A stretch of DNA of 64,000 nucleotides from Nymphaea colorata (lineage: Eukaryota > Streptophyta > Magnoliopsida > Nymphaeales > Nymphaeaceae). Positions 1 through 13,600 of this stretch are shown piece after piece. The DNA is taken from assembly GCF_008831285.2 (NCBI RefSeq), contig NC_045145.1, positions 5,144,802 to 5,208,801 of the forward strand, given 5' to 3'. Each line of letters begins with the position of its first letter. Within the stretch, counting starts at the first letter, position 1. Both the position numbers and the translations under genes were made by a program. The notes under the pieces were generated by a model, which had not been told where the DNA came from, did no database searches, and saw nothing but the letters and a program-made list of their open reading frames with translations.

Positions 1-443
1 GTTTCATCTCAACCAACAGGTGCTCTTTGAGTTGTTAAGAGTGAACGCAATTGGGTTTGGATTGACACCCTTAAACGGAAGTTTTTTTGTCACCCTTCCC
101 CTGAACTAGTTTCATTTAAACGTCCTAGGGTGTTTAGATGAAGATGACACCCTTAAACGCCATTTTCAAGGTGAAAAACTCATTTCACCAATAAGAATGT
201 TTTATTAGGTTTGTGAATAACCCCAACCGACCCCGGATTTTCTATAGAAAACATCATTTTGGTCGATCCCGTTATTAAACCAGAAATGCAGGATCCAACT
301 TTCTAATTGATAATCAAATAAGTTCGACTCGTGAACATTTGTGATCTTATTCAGATATTTTTCTCACTTCCCCGAAAGCGTAAAGCCGGGGACGTCGAAT
401 CGCTTGAAGAGTATCAGGATAGCCTTTTTGATGAAACTTTCGG
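1..443. other. 5' flank of the mTERF gene, no gene seen
   Basis: No coding region is recognised. The motif acacccttaaacg occurs twice, near 65 and 146, and gtgtttagatgaagatg lies between, which looks like the edge of an old repeat. The leader and promoter of the downstream mTERF gene must lie here, but I see no clear TATA box. Confidence 0.5.
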
Positions 444-3400
444 TTGGCAATGGCTGCCACAGACGTCCTACATGCAAGCCACTGGGCCGAAGTCTGGTTC
501 TTCCCTCAGCTATCATCTTCTATCCTCACGAGACGGAGCCCTGCCTTCAATCTCAACCTCAAGCTGCTCCAGCTACCATCATTCACCAACACCCCTCGTT
601 CTCGTGCATCGTCGTCGTTGCTGTGCCGTCGTTACTCCGATTTCGACTCCCCGCTCGAAGCTCGAATCACTGGCGATGACGAATCGGCGGCTCTTCTCAG
701 GAAGCAGAACTCGAGGTCGTTGGCTGTGCTGCTCGACCCGCTTTCGCTTCCAGAAGCCGCAAGAGAAGAAGACCAAGATGGAGGCGGTTCTATCACAAGT
801 ATCAGCAGCAAAGACAGAATTGATGAAGAAGGACTTCGCTTAGCCCTTGGTGGGGACGACGAGTCGAGGGCACCCGTGTTTCCGGGCTCGATTTCCCTGT
901 CCAGACGTCCAACCATCGAAGAGCTTCTGCCCCGACACGGAGGCAAGGAGGAAAAGATGCTGAGGCAGGCCCTGGAGCTCAGGCGGCACGCCGCTCGCGA
1001 GGTCCTCATCGCATCCATGCGAGCTTCCAGGTTCAGCATCACCTACTCTACCAACCTTGTCTCCCATTTGGCGGAATTCGTCGACGGCTTGATTATGGAG
1101 GCTGCTTCCATGAAGATGACACCTCAGTTCTCGCATTCGACCTTCAATTCGCGGGTGAAGGCCTGTATCGAGAAGTGCGGAGTGGTTCCACTCATCAGGT
1201 GATCCTCTATCTTGTTCTATCAACGTTGGCAGCAAACGTAATTCAGAATTTTGTGGTAGGAGGTCGACCAAGCTCTTCCTCATGGACACCTGATTGAAAC
1301 AAAATGGACTGCTTCAACTGATCTCTTGGTGGCCGACATAATGCAGGTGGTTAAAACATAATTCATTGACGTACCCGCAGATCGGGAAGCTAATATGTTT
1401 GTCTGGTGGAGATCTGGAGGGTTTGAGACAGAGGGTTCGGTGGTTAACATATGTTCATGTTAAGGGAAGGAACATCGGGGTGGTACTCACAAGAGCAGAT
1501 TCTGCTTTAAACCGTAGCCTGCATGAATTGAATGATAATGTAGATTATCTGGAAGCGAATGGGGTTAAGAGGGATTGGATGGGATTTGTTATCGGCCGAT
1601 GCCCGCAGATTCTGACGTTGAACATGGACGAGCTTAAAGCCCGAGTTAACTTCTATCTAGATCTTGGAATGGATCAGAAGGACTTTGGCACCATGGTCTT
1701 TGATTATCCTAAGGCGATTGGCTTCTTCAGTTTGGAAGAAATGAATGAAAAGGTAAATGTTCCCATAGGACATGAGGAGATAATTCAGGAAAGTTTCATG
1801 GATCTGATTCATAAAAATTGCATGGCATGGACACCTTCATCCTCTTTGTATTGTGTGTTCATATGAACCAAATGAGATGTGAGAGTTCTAGGCTTTATGC
1901 CAGAAATTTAATAGTTCACAAGGTGGGACTGGAAAGTGATGATCCTAGTTTTGCTCCACTTGGAGATTTAATAAAACTACTTTCTGTTTCAAAAGCCATC
2001 ATCTCATAGGAATGGATAGAATGTCTATTACGTTTTTGATGAGTTTTAGCTAGCTGGTTAATAATTTCAATGCTGTTGTACTTCAGATGGCCCGATCATT
2101 GTTACCTTTAGATATTTCCTCTTTCAAAGTTTTCTTTTTGTTGTACCTGTTTACCTAAATGCAAGTATTTCGTCTACTGGACATGAGCGAGAACCCTAGG
2201 ATGGTGGCCTTAGTGAAACTGTGTTCACTAATATATACCATGGACAAGGATATCTCTGGTTTCACTGTTGTTTTAGAACATAACCGTTGCTATCTTGTAA
2301 CAGTTATTTGATTATGTCCTCTTTTTCTCTCTCTATCTAAGTTCCAACTGCAACTCTTATTTCTAGATGCTTTATTCTACTTACCGGGATGGTTCTGAAA
2401 TGATTATGTTGCCTACTTCATACTCATCACTCTACTATGTATTCTGATTCAACACTGAAATGATCTTTAATCTCAGGTTGGATACCTGAAGGAATTTGGG
2501 CTGGAAACGGAAGAACTTGGAAGATTATTGGCATTCAAACCACAACTGATGGGATGTAGCATTGAAGACAAGTGGAAGCCACTTGTTAAGTACTTCTATT
2601 ACTTGGGGATCAAACGTGATGGCATGAAAAGAATTCTTATGATGAAACCAATGATCTTTTGTGTTGATCTGGAGTCAACAATAGCGCCAAAGGTGCAAGA
2701 TTTAATTTTTCTTGTGCTTAGTCTTTAAAGTTTGGATTTCGTATATTGCTTATGTTTTATTTGGTTTATTAGAGATCTTTTACCCTGTTCAGATAAACAA
2801 CGTATTCAAATGCCATATAACAACTTAACTTTTATATGGTCTTTTGTTAGAGATTCATGGCTTCAGAAAATCTAGTAGGTGAGGAGAAGGGAAATTGTCC
2901 ATATTCCTCTTCTTCTTTGTTTGCTATAGTTTTCTCTTGTTCTTTTCATGTTTCCATTGATCTTGTCAACACATCAAAAAGTATACATAATACAAAAGAT
3001 ACTTTAAGCTTACCAATAGGTGATACATGTTCAAATTGAAGGTACGATTTTTGCGGGACATAGGTGTTGAAGAAGATGCTATAGGTGGTGTTATAGTCAG
3101 ATTCCCAGCGTTGCTGACATATAGCCTTTACAAGAAAATTCGGCCAGCAGTAAGCTCCTTATCCTCCAACTTTCTCTGTGTATACATTGCATTAGTCTCT
3201 CAATTTTGGTATTGCATTTTTCTTGATATTCCCTAAATTATCACCATTGAAATATAGAATGTAAGGCCGCAATTGTGCCAGTTGTGCTAGGTAATCATTC
3301 AGAGTTTGTTGTCTTACTATTGGATGTTATTCTGATTGGTTGACAAGTAGAGTATGGTTGCAAATATAGGGCTGATGCATGACTTCGGGAGGATATTCCC

Positions 3401-4106
3401 TAAATTGTCTCCTGAAGAGACACCTTTATGCTTTTATTCTCTTATTCAAGAGCGTCATTGAGTTTTACCTGGTCTACATTGTCCACAGGTTGTCTTCTTG
3501 ATTACCAAAGCTGGTGTGAGTAGGCAGGAGATTGGAAAAGTGATTGCTGTGGAGCCGCAACTTGTTGGCTGCAGTGTAGCTAATAAACTGGAAGTAAACG
3601 TGAAATATTTTCTGTCTTTAGGTATTCCGCTTAGATTGTTGGGAGAGATGATCATTGATTTCCCCATGCTGCTTAAATATAATCTGGATGTACTTCGTCC
3701 GAAATATCGCTACTTACGGCAAACAATGGTGCGGCCACTGCACGATCTCATTGAGTTCCCAAGGTATATAATAATAATGTGCTTACATGCATGTGCATCT
3801 AATCACAAACATGTATCATGAACATGCCCGTTCTCCTTTTCCTGCATCACTGAGTTTCGCTGAGAACTTACTATGGGCCATTGACATTATGTTCTGTCAT
3901 CCAGGTTCTTTAGCTATTCACTCGAGGGTCGTATAGTTCCCAGGCACAAGATTATGGTGGCAAATCGTATAACTTTCAAGTTGCGCTACATGCTTGCTAG
4001 TACAGATGAGGAATTCGATCGCAGAGTCGAGACTGCATTGGAAAAGCGCAGAAACTTTGAATCTGGGTTGGCTGGGGATGATGGTACAAATAACAAAGCA
4101 AATTAG
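444..4106 (+). CDS. MTERF2: Plastid mTERF-family protein (MTERF2/EMB2219-like), 6 exons, 653 aa
   Basis: mTERF proteins are helical-repeat nucleic-acid-binding proteins that control organellar gene expression. Exons read as 444-1198, 1347-1752, 2477-2692, 3042-3149, 3489-3763 and 3905-4106. All have GT-AG junctions, phases agree, and the sum is 654 codons including the TAG stop. The second acceptor at 1346/1347 was chosen because it keeps frame and restores the family motif WLKHNSLTYPQIGKLIC. The N-terminal ~90 residues are Ser/Arg-rich and low in acid, as in plastid transit peptides. Residues ~245-590 hold repeated mTERF units (GRLLAFKPQLMGCS, GMKRILMMKPMIFCVD, AIGGVIVRFPALLTYSL, IGKVIAVEPQLVGCS). 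The C-terminus has RFFSYSLEGRIVPRHK. From memory, length and motifs fit Arabidopsis MTERF2 (EMB2219, ~640 aa) best; the family is certain, the exact orthologue is not. The start is the first in-frame ATG, with a second ATG two codons on. Confidence 0.92.
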
Positions 4107-7100
4107 CTCATGTTGTTGGAACCATTTGCAGAGCTGACCTGTATAGTGGCAGTGGCATTTCTTTGACAGATAAGTCTACCAGTGGTTGGTAAGTTTCTAT
4201 ATTCTGATGAAATAGGTTAAGCAGTAAATTGCAAAACAGCATCAGGCATGTGGTCTAATGCTAAAGAGAACAAAGAAACAGAACGTGGCGATTCAAGACA
4301 GAAGGATGACTGCCTCATCAACCAAAGGCTGCAATGTCTTTCTGGGAAACCAGAAACAGAAATCATGATGTATAATTGCAGCTTCTTTGTTTTTCTTTTT
4401 TGAGATGGGAACTCTAGGAACTGTAATCCCGACCCTCAATGGAGGAGGGAATTGAGGCCTGGTCCTTGTTCCTTCAGAAGGGGCTTCATTTCTTGAACCC
4501 AGCTATTAAGTAAGAGGACAAGGTGGTCATGCTTCATTCAACCATCTTTAAAATTTCTCAAAGAAAATGGTAGGGAGAGATTTTTCAGAGATGATTTGGT
4601 CTCTCTACTTCTTCCCTGTTGAGGGAAATCCACTGAGCTAATGGGTGTTGCCAGCAATTTTCCTTTATCCAATGTGCCATAATTGCTTGCAAATGTGTCT
4701 CCCTGTCATGGATCATGATGCTTTCTGTCTGATCATCTTTTTCCTTTTGTTTCTTTGATTTTGTATGCATGATTCCTATTGATTACAAGGAGATGGGTAA
4801 AGAATTCGTGTACACAATTACCGAGAAAAGTTGTGTCTATTTATTCTAATTTAAATTGGTTTACGGTGTTGATTTTCAAACATGAATACTCAAAGTGCAT
4901 GTATATTGTGATGTTGTTTTATACAATACCTTTATTTCTTATTATTCATCTGCTTAAAAATTGGATGGCTACCTAATGTTGTCATAAATTAACAGTCATA
5001 GAACAGTTTACTGCAGCTGAGGTTTTCTGAGAAATAATTCATTTTCTTTTGGACAAACGACAGGAATCTTCTTAGTTCATTCTTGAGAGATCCTTTGCAC
5101 CAGAGCTTGACCTGCCTGCCTCTTTCTGCACGCTATCTTCTGGCAATATTTTTTCCTTTTCATCCTTTCGATGAATCAAGTGCTGTGCTGAATTGAATGG
5201 GATTGGATAAACAGAGAAGAGCTACGCTTAAAATGGCATACAAAGAAACTGAAGAATGAATCTTCTGACAGACAAATCTTCTGTGCTTTCAGGAAGCTGG
5301 ATGTCCTTGTTTGACCAGTAGCTCAAGACATCTTGAGTGTGCACAACTTATAGCTCTAGAATGCCAGTTTCCCCGCTTATCTTGTAATATGGATTATTAG
5401 TTTTGTTTTATTTGTTTTGTTTTATTTGTTTAGTACGGTGAACGATAGATGTGACCAGCAGGTAGCGTTTATTCATCAAATAGTCAAATTCAATTTGAAA
5501 TTGGGCCTATCAAAAGGGAACAAGAACCAAAGAAGGATCACGTGCCTCTAAACCTTTAGATTGCTTATGTAACTTCATTAGAAGTATGCATGAGATATAT
5601 TTTGTTAGTGGGCTTATTATTTCCTGGATCAGGGGATCTCTCCACCAACTACCTAGCATGGAATTCTAGTTCGACATGTTTGATGCAGAAGCTTTTTTGT
5701 GGCATAACGCTCACCTACAGAACCTTTGTTCCATCGTGCTTTTCTCGACAAACTGTCATCAAGATTGCTGAGGCACTGCTGCAACTAGTAAAGATGCTCA
5801 CATGGCTGATAGATGACTGTTCGTGGAGCCTGCCAATGGGAATAGGGAGACCCTCCTCTTTTATGCTTCTAAGCTATTCCCTTTCTTGGATCTGTCCCAT
5901 TGCAATGACCCCATCGATGTTTGTAAATAGTAATAGAGCTCCTTTTATGATTGAAATTGCTCTTCATTTACTTTTGTTCAATAATTGAAAATGCAACAGT
6001 GGTTAAAGTTTCAAGTTATGATTAGAACATGATTAACTGATAATTGGAACTGTTAACTGGTTACCAACTTCAACCTGCCCTAGCAACATAACCAAGGTTG
6101 CAAACGTAAATTGCTTCTATTTTAAAAGGTCAAGTCATGTTTATTTTAAACAACAGATATCATGCATCAAAATATGTCTCCTAGGTAGTGTTTGATGGTT
6201 TCAAGAATAGTTATCCACTGATGGTTTCAAAAAAAAAAATTGCATGTAAAGATTTTGAAAATTTTGCCCCTATCTAAATTTTGAAAGAATGAATGGGTGT
6301 TTATGAAAAAATTTCAAAAGTCTTATTCATTTTATTTTTTCACCATGCATGATTTCAGTTTTTAGACAAGTTTAGCTTTTAAAAGTTTTTTTTTTTTTGC
6401 AAGTTTTGTTAAGAGATAGAAAGTCGAGGGATATCCCAACCAACAATTCATGGAACATATAACGCATGTGTATTTCTGTTAGTCAGCATCATCAAGCTCA
6501 ACAAAGAAGAGACCCCGAGGGATGTACAATAGCTGTTGGGCTGACAGGTTAGTGAGTGAGCGCTGCTCCTCTTGACCACACACGGTAGCAGCATTAATTC
6601 ACAGATGTACTAGAAGTCCTCCCAAGTCTCTAAGCAGCCTTGAACCCTAGGAGCAGTATGCTCTCGGAAAGGGATGAGGGTTTCGGCCCCTCTTTTAGCA
6701 GCTTCACGCACCAGACAGTCAACAAAGAAGACAACTTTTGAGATGTCTCCCTGAGACAAAGGCAAACTAGTCCTTTAATTGGAACAGTTTTTTCATTACT
6801 TTATAAATTCAGCCTCTTTGTTCATTTTATGTCCAACATGTTCCTTATAGCAATGTGAACTAGTCTTCAATTTTTTTCTTTTTTTTGGTTTTGGTTTGCT
6901 AACACTCCCTTTATATTTTGGTTTTCGTCCAAATCCATCCTTAACAAGGGGCAATAAAAATTCTCCAAACACAACTGAGATGCATAATCCGGCATACAGC
7001 ACTAAGCTGAAGATACTGTTTGTAATAACATAACGAGTGCTGTGAGTTGGATGAGTCGCTTCATTAAACATTTGAAGTTGGAAACAAGCAACAGACCAGC

Positions 7101-7858
7101 TCAAATATATTATAAAAGTGAAGCAATAATAACTCTGTTAAAAAGTGGAGCTAATAGCAAAAAAGGCAAGCATATAATGATTAAACCCCATTATACATAT
7201 ACGATGAAAAAGAACAATGTAAATAAAGTTCGTCTTTTGGCAAAAGAAATATTAGAATAATTATTTTTGAAACATATATCATACATGAATTTATGAAATA
7301 TTAGAATAAATTTAGTAAGGAGAAGCCTAATAACTAAAAACAAAATAGATTATAGCTCCAAAATAAGTAAGAGGAAAAACACTGGTAGATGTTCAACTCT
7401 CATGGTTAAGTGCGAGATGTTTGACTTAATGGTATGCTTCCTACCATCATGTGCATCATTCATGTAAGTAGTTGAACTATTGAGCCAGAAGGTACATTTC
7501 AGCAACCATCTAGCCCTTCTTTCACCTTCTTGCTTTCAACTCTGAACGTGGTATCTTGATTGCTTCTCCATAAAACAGAGAGGGCTTTGCTCGTGGCGTG
7601 ACGTTACACTGAAGTAGTGATTTGAACATGCAACTGAGTTTCAGCAGAAAAGGGGATGCTGCTGCAAACAACTTCTTCCCTTCTCCAACTATGCAACAGA
7701 TTCTTGTCCTCCTCTTTTCCATTTGAGCCCACTAAACACCTCCAAACAGGCTGTCTAGATCTCTGTCCCTTAGACATTCAAAGAGGCGGCATCATGGGCA
7801 ATTTGGTTTCTCCATCACCATATTTTCCATATTATAATTTGAAAACATCGGTTGACCA
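4107..7858. other. Intergenic, no confident gene
   Basis: The first few hundred bases are probably the 3' UTR of the mTERF gene. Near 4385-4530 the minus strand resembles a SINE tail: an inner promoter-like GGGTTCAAGA, CCCTCCTCCATTGAGGG and an A-rich end. A long AT-rich stretch follows. A GTTTGATGGTTTC motif near 6188 resembles a MITE end, but no partner was found. Open frames at 5590-5988 (+) and 6796-7104 (-) match nothing I know. Confidence 0.5.
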
Positions 7859-8259
7859 AGTGGTGGAGACACGTGTAGGCAGGTGTGGACAGTTGCCCAC
7901 ACCAGCCTCGTAAGAAGTCTTGTTTTTATATTGGTACTCTAAAAAAATTATCTATTTATGTATAGTGGTGCGCCTTAAAATTTGTAAGTTTTTAATTAGT
8001 GCCCCTCAGCCCAAAATTCCTCACAACACCATTCGATTGACCCAACATCCATCTCTGTTCCATGATTCCTTCTTCTTTTTCATATCTAGCCATGGAACTC
8101 ACGTTTGTCAAACTTTTTTGGCTGAGGGGCACTTTGAGTCACCAGCCCGGGACTACCATGGGCACCACATGTAGCTGATCCTATCTTCACTCTAATTGGA
8201 TTTTGTAAAAGCCGGTATAGGCACTAGCCCACACCAGCCACACTGTAGCTCCGCTACTA
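7859..8259. mobile_element. hAT-like MITE (GGCGGAG-type TIR family), degenerate
   Basis: The left end reads AGTGGTGGAGACAC and the right end, reverse-complemented, reads TAGTAGCGGAGCTAC. Both are followed by GGTGTGG-type subterminal sequence pointing inward. The same end pattern occurs at 30.16, 48.6 and 52.9 kb. No convincing 8-bp target duplication remains, so the limits are approximate and the copy is old or rearranged. Confidence 0.4.
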
Positions 8260-8559
8260 GCAGTTTATGAAAACCAGTATGCCTTTTGGGCCGCATATTA
8301 GTTCCAAGGACACATTTTCCAAGTTTCACACATTCCTCCATTTCTTACTGCAATCCACAATTACTAGTCAAAATTCCAGCCTCCTCTCCCCACCCATATT
8401 AGCATGTCCTCATCACTATTTGATGTCATATTTTGAAGATCATTCATTCTCTCATGAACAATATGCCTATAATTGATCAGGCAGGGCCTACTTCCAAACT
8501 GACTCTCCGAACATTGACTCAACTATCCCTTGCTCCACTCCACTTAGTGCTCTGAGCTA

Positions 8560-9690
8560 GTTCATGTTAACCACCTTGCATATTAGAGATGCTAGGAACA
8601 CGCCATTATGATCTATTAGTCTTTTGAGACCCACCCCTCCTTCCATTGTTGGCTTACATAGGATTGTCCAAGCAGCCAAATGCATTCTTCTCGCTTCGCC
8701 TGGTCCGCCCATGAAAACTTAACCATATTGGAAGCTTCAATATCTGCATGCAAAGTGTAGGCAGAGTGGCCAGATTGTGATAGAATTAGGTCTCCACAAT
8801 GTTCCACCTAGGGGATGTTTGATGATTTGGAATTTTGATTTGAAAATAAAAATTCTATAATCATAATTCCGACTCAAATTGCAATGTAATCAAAATTTTA
8901 GGCTTTAGTTTCCTAATTCTGGAAACAAAATACTTCCTTTGTTTAATAATTCTAATTTCTTAAAACATGAGCATTTTGATTCTAAAATTCTATGATTCGG
9001 GGTATATCAAACGCCCTAATGTGCCTACACAGAAAGGAATGCTCGAAGCACAAGATCGGCAAATTGCTGATCTGCCAGCCCAAAACACCTCTTAAACGAA
9101 TTCCTTTCTCATGCCCAACCCCAAAAGGGATTAATGACTGATTTAGCAACATTCCCCTTCAATCCCATTCCATCACTGGAAGGAAACATTTAACACATCT
9201 CAAGGATCTCAAAGTGGTTTTCCTAAAAGAAAGAACATCATTTGCAAAGGAGGAGGCAAGAGGCATATCATGGTGAGGGAAACGAGCTTATCTTGGGGAG
9301 GCAAGACGCGTATTATGGTGGGAAAAAACATCTCCATGATCAAGATCAAACAAGAACACACTTCATAACCAACCACATTCTCCTTCTCAAGAGGTCCACA
9401 GGACCATTGGAAAAGCTATCAGATCATGAAGCACCCAATTTTTAATTACCACTCTTTGCTCACCACACATGATTCGAGAGAGAACTCTTTGTATCCTCAC
9501 TACCATCACCTTGGATACAACTTTGTATATGGAGTTATGAAGAGCAATTAATTGAAAATCTTGAATCCTTGCACCTTTTGGCAATGAGCATCAAGTTCGT
9601 TAAGCAATATTGACGACCTGACTTGAAACAATAAAAAAACTGTCTTGATAACTTCCTTCTCTACTGCTGGTAAGCGGCCAGTCTTTCATT
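8560..9690 (-). mobile_element. L1-type LINE relic (reverse transcriptase fragments)
   Basis: On the minus strand ~9600-9400 encodes a reverse-transcriptase stretch with IQDFQLIALHNSIYKVVSKV, the plant LINE block DFRPISL-NSIYKIISKV. About 9690-9600 reads like the preceding linker in another frame. At 8800-8570 the strand encodes AAWTILCKPTMEGGVGLKRL, the conserved C-terminal thumb block of plant LINEs, after one frameshift. Stops and frameshifts make it non-functional. Most of the RT core between the two pieces is missing, and a MITE at 8811-9015 splits it. A separate copy from the relic at 49-63 kb. Confidence 0.75.
8811..9015. mobile_element. Tourist/Harbinger-like MITE inside the LINE relic
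   Basis: The ends are GGGGATGTTTGAT on the left and GGCGTTTGAT (reverse complement) on the right, with small indels. The 205-bp element is flanked on both sides by CTA (8808-8810 and 9016-9018), fitting the 3-bp target duplication of PIF/Harbinger MITEs. The interior is AT-rich with imperfect dyad symmetry (repeated AATTTTGAT/ATCAAAATT). Confidence 0.55.
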
Positions 9691-10375
9691 TTAATTGTCA
9701 AAGGCATCAAGTTCATGTGTTGTAAAAAGGTCACTGGAGTGAGGGTGATGCCTTTAAGCCTCAACAGCGTACCCTAATTAGATGGAAGCTTCCTGTGCAA
9801 AAAGAGGTCACTGATGTACAAATTGAAGCACAATGAATCTTTAAACATCAAAAGCAAACCTTAAACCTTAATTGGATGGAAGCTTCAACTCTAACAAGAG
9901 GTGGGTCTCCCCGCTCATCCATAACTTCTCACCGCACCTTTCCCCACATACCTTGGTAAAAGAAGCTAGGAAAACAACTTAGGTTAAGTTGGAGACGTCT
10001 TTCAACTACAAAATAAATGTGACCATGTGCGGCAAAAAGTTGCAAAAATAGAATGCTTGAGCGAACCTTTTTCTAAGACTTGAATAACTTTAAGAACCAT
10101 AGAGGCGGGGCCGTGAACAATCTTTCTCTCTTGATTCATATTTTCATTAAATAACTCATTAAAAGGAAAAAATTGTAAAGTTAAAAGCACGTATATGTCT
10201 CACCACTTAGTACCAACGTAACTCATGAACCATGGGGGCAAGAACTCGTTCATTCGGGCAGAGGGATAACCCTCCTGCTCACCCGAAAGATAAAAACACA
10301 GTTCGTAAGTCCTTCAGAATATCGTATGTTAGTTCAAACTTCATAAAACACACACTTGACAATTAACTAGGACGC
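9691..10375. other. Intergenic, no feature recognised
   Basis: Possibly more of the LINE relic, but I could not read a conserved block in any frame. GGATGGAAGCTTC occurs twice (near 9780 and 9876) with similar surroundings, a small internal duplication. Confidence 0.4.
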
Positions 10376-10381
10376 TTTATT
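10376..10381 (-). terminator. Candidate poly(A) signal of the GR-RBP gene
   Basis: AATAAA on the minus strand, about 270 nt after the stop codon at 10650, a normal plant 3' UTR length. Other AT-rich candidates lie nearby (10500-10512). Confidence 0.45.
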
Positions 10382-10649
10382 GATATTTTCACAAACAGCG
10401 CGACACAAACCAGATACCTCACATTCAAATAAACAAGGAGCAAAATAAACTTGTTCATATTCATCACAGATTCCCTTCAAAGACAAACAGGATGAAACTT
10501 TTTATAATAAATGTAGGAAAAATGTTAACAGCAGCAAAGGAGAAAAAGATCGTTATTCGTTGAAAACATCCTTGGATCAGGACTCTTACTATGCGACCTA
10601 GTGCGGGATCTGAACTATCGAAGATAATCTCGGCTGTTTTTGGTGGATG

Positions 10650-13600
10650 TCATGCACTTCGCTTGTCAGCAAAGTCATCGGGCTCATTGTCATCGTCTCT
10701 GTCATTCCCTTCCAATGGCTCACCATCATCATCCTCATCAGAGCTTGCAGGTGAAACATTGTCGCCATCCTCGTCCACATTCTGGCTACCGTAGCTTCCT
10801 CCAGCTGAGCCACCATGGCCCAAACTATCACTTCCACCAAAGCTGCTGCTGCCACTAGCATAATTGTCAGGAGCACCACCACCACCTCCTGCCACACCAA
10901 CCTCACCATAGCTGCCAGCACCACTGCCGCCAGGCCCGCCACTGCCCCCATAACCACCTCCACCATACCCACCACCTCCACCACCGTAGCTACCTCCACC
11001 TCCACCTCCACGATAACCACCGCCACCACCATAGTTACCACCATCTCCACCATAGCCTCCACCTCCATATCCACCACCACCATAGCCACTGCCCCCACGA
11101 CCTCCATAGCCACCCCCACCATAGCCACCCCCACCACGGAATCCTCCCGTCTTTTCCATTGCATAGTTTACACGGATCATCCGCCCATGAAGATCCTGCA
11201 AGAAGTGCAAGAGCAATCAGAATTACCAGAAAGATGGAGACGCATGACAAGGGGAATGGCCATTTAATCTTTAAAGAAAAAAAGAACAAAACAAAAAAAC
11301 CAAAACAAAACGTTGGATAGATGGAAGACGCCAACTTAGGCCACAATAATAGCGAGGCAGCCTACAACCTCTAAGAAATGGTGGAAGGTTCAAACCCATG
11401 AGCGACCACCACTGCTGCATAAGCCACTTGGAGCAGCAGAAGCCACGTGAATACCCGCTAGAGAGGAACAATTTTGCTCAACCCAAAGTTCTGGTCTCCA
11501 CATGTAAAATCAGAAAAACACCAACTCTTCGAACAAGAACAACTACAAAAACTCCATTTAGGATTATATGTACAAAGCCCTCCAAAAACTCCATTTTTCT
11601 TCGGTTTTAGAAGGCCCCAACGATAGGGTCCGGAATGGATGATACAGTTCATTAGGCTCATCACAATCACCCAAAAGCATTTCTTCCATAAAAATAATTA
11701 AAGAAGAAGGATGCAGAAAATGAACCTTCCCATCCATGCTACTGATAGCAGATGCAGCTTCCTCGTTCGATGTAAAGCTTACAAAGCCAAAACCACGAGA
11801 TCTACCAGTTTCTCGATCCAGGATAACCCTAGCTGGAAGCAATAAAATAAAAAAATGAGGAGCTAAAGAAAACCTAAAGTTCAACAGACAAGACCAAAAT
11901 ATCTTTGCCAATCTGAGCTTTTCTGACGGAGGGCCCAAAACCTTTCAAAGATGTTCTGAAGGGCATTGTTAAGAGAACTAAACTTTTTTTACCTAAAGAG
12001 AATCACCACCAAGTGTCAAGGGTGGGGGACACATGCGCAAAATAAAGTCTTGCTCCGACTTAATACAATAAGATGCACAAAAAAAAGGAGCAACCCTCCA
12101 AAGCACAACAACAATCAACGCTCAGAAAAAAGTAAGGACAAAGTTCACAAGAGCTTACATATAGTTGGGCAAAAAGCATACGCCATTTCAGAATGTTCTA
12201 GTGGGATGCTTCTAACAGAGTTATATTTATCAGGAAAGTCTTGGGAAAAATGATGGACCTTTTATCAACTAAAAAGCATGGGTATGTCCTTAGTTCCTTT
12301 AGCAAGGAGTCACTGCAAAATGCTTGATATAAAATGCCTTTCACAGCTTTTAAACATACAATGATAAAGGAAAGAAGGTCCAATCATTAAAAGGCCTATT
12401 ACTCCTTCGCTGCTCCCGTGCCGTTAAAATGGCCAGACAGCTGCATTACGCGTTCCCATTTCAAGATTTTGCCTATTGTAATATTTGATCATTAACGCCA
12501 TGAATCATTGTGATCACAAGTTGAGAGAACTTCTTTCAAGGGTGTTTCGGATGAAATGATAAACAGTAACACTTTTATATCATGACAAACTAGATTGATA
12601 ATCATTTAACAATCTTGTGTTTAAAATTTTTTTTTTGTTGCAATTGTTAATCCGGCAAAAGCACACAAGCATACCCCAAACAAAAATTCATTCCTGGCGG
12701 GCCATAGAGGCACTAAAAAAGTAATTTTACCATGGTGTGAAAAATAGAAAAAGATTAAAACAAAAATGAAATGGAAAATCTGTCATATGGAGAATTGGAG
12801 ATGGCAATATGCCTGCAACAGATGCAGATGCAGGTGCTGCTTGTGAGCAACGGGACTACCCGCATTGATACTATACTCAGTTACACGTAAGATGTAACCC
12901 TCTTCTACAATTAAAAATTTGACAATTTTTTTTGTAAACTTTTACGTGCATGCCTGCACAGATGAGTGTGTGTGTGTGTGTGTGTGTTGGTGTGTGCTCT
13001 TTGGGACTGGTTTTTCCACACCCTTTATTTGGCAGCATTTTTTTAAAAAAATATTTATGCAGATGCGATATGAATGTCAAAAAAGAACATCAAAATCAAC
13101 ATAAAAGTAACATTTCCTGGACATGTAAGATGAGTTTGGAAGCCACATTCAGACCATTAATTTTAAATCTTATAAATATTTTTTTATTTTTAATATATAC
13201 TCATAATGCTATGAATGTAAAGATCACATCCATAACATAGATCATAAAGAAAATGAGCCCCCCCACTCCTCAGGTTCCACTAATCCTGCAGTAGGAAGAA
13301 TGGTTGTGAAGATGAAAAAAAATGGAGAGGAGAGAAAAAAAGCAGGTGAAAGAGAGAGAGAAAGAAAGGAGGGCTCAAAAACAGTCCTAGTCAAACCCAT
13401 TCCTCCTACGTGTTAGTGCCTGTGTATTATATATATATATATATATATATCTTAGGAAATGTTCCCACACCAGCACCCACGTTTTGTTCGGAAATGCTCC
13501 CACACTCATGTGATAACAGAAAATAGAGAAGCATATCCTCTTCCTTCTAAACAGACCCAAATTACCCTTAGGCTAGATTCAATTAGTAAGACAATAGTTC

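Noticed and set aside
5590-5988. 132-aa plus-strand ORF
   Set aside because: No recognisable motif, no exon-like neighbours and mixed composition. Chance ORF or untranslated sequence.
7370-7500. Possible third SINE
   Set aside because: Only partial box A/box B-like words with wrong spacing and no A-rich tail.
10598-11164. Met/Val-rich and Thr-rich ORFs opposite or overlapping the GR-RBP exon
   Set aside because: Frame shadows of the GGY-rich exon. The RRM-linked frame explains the region.
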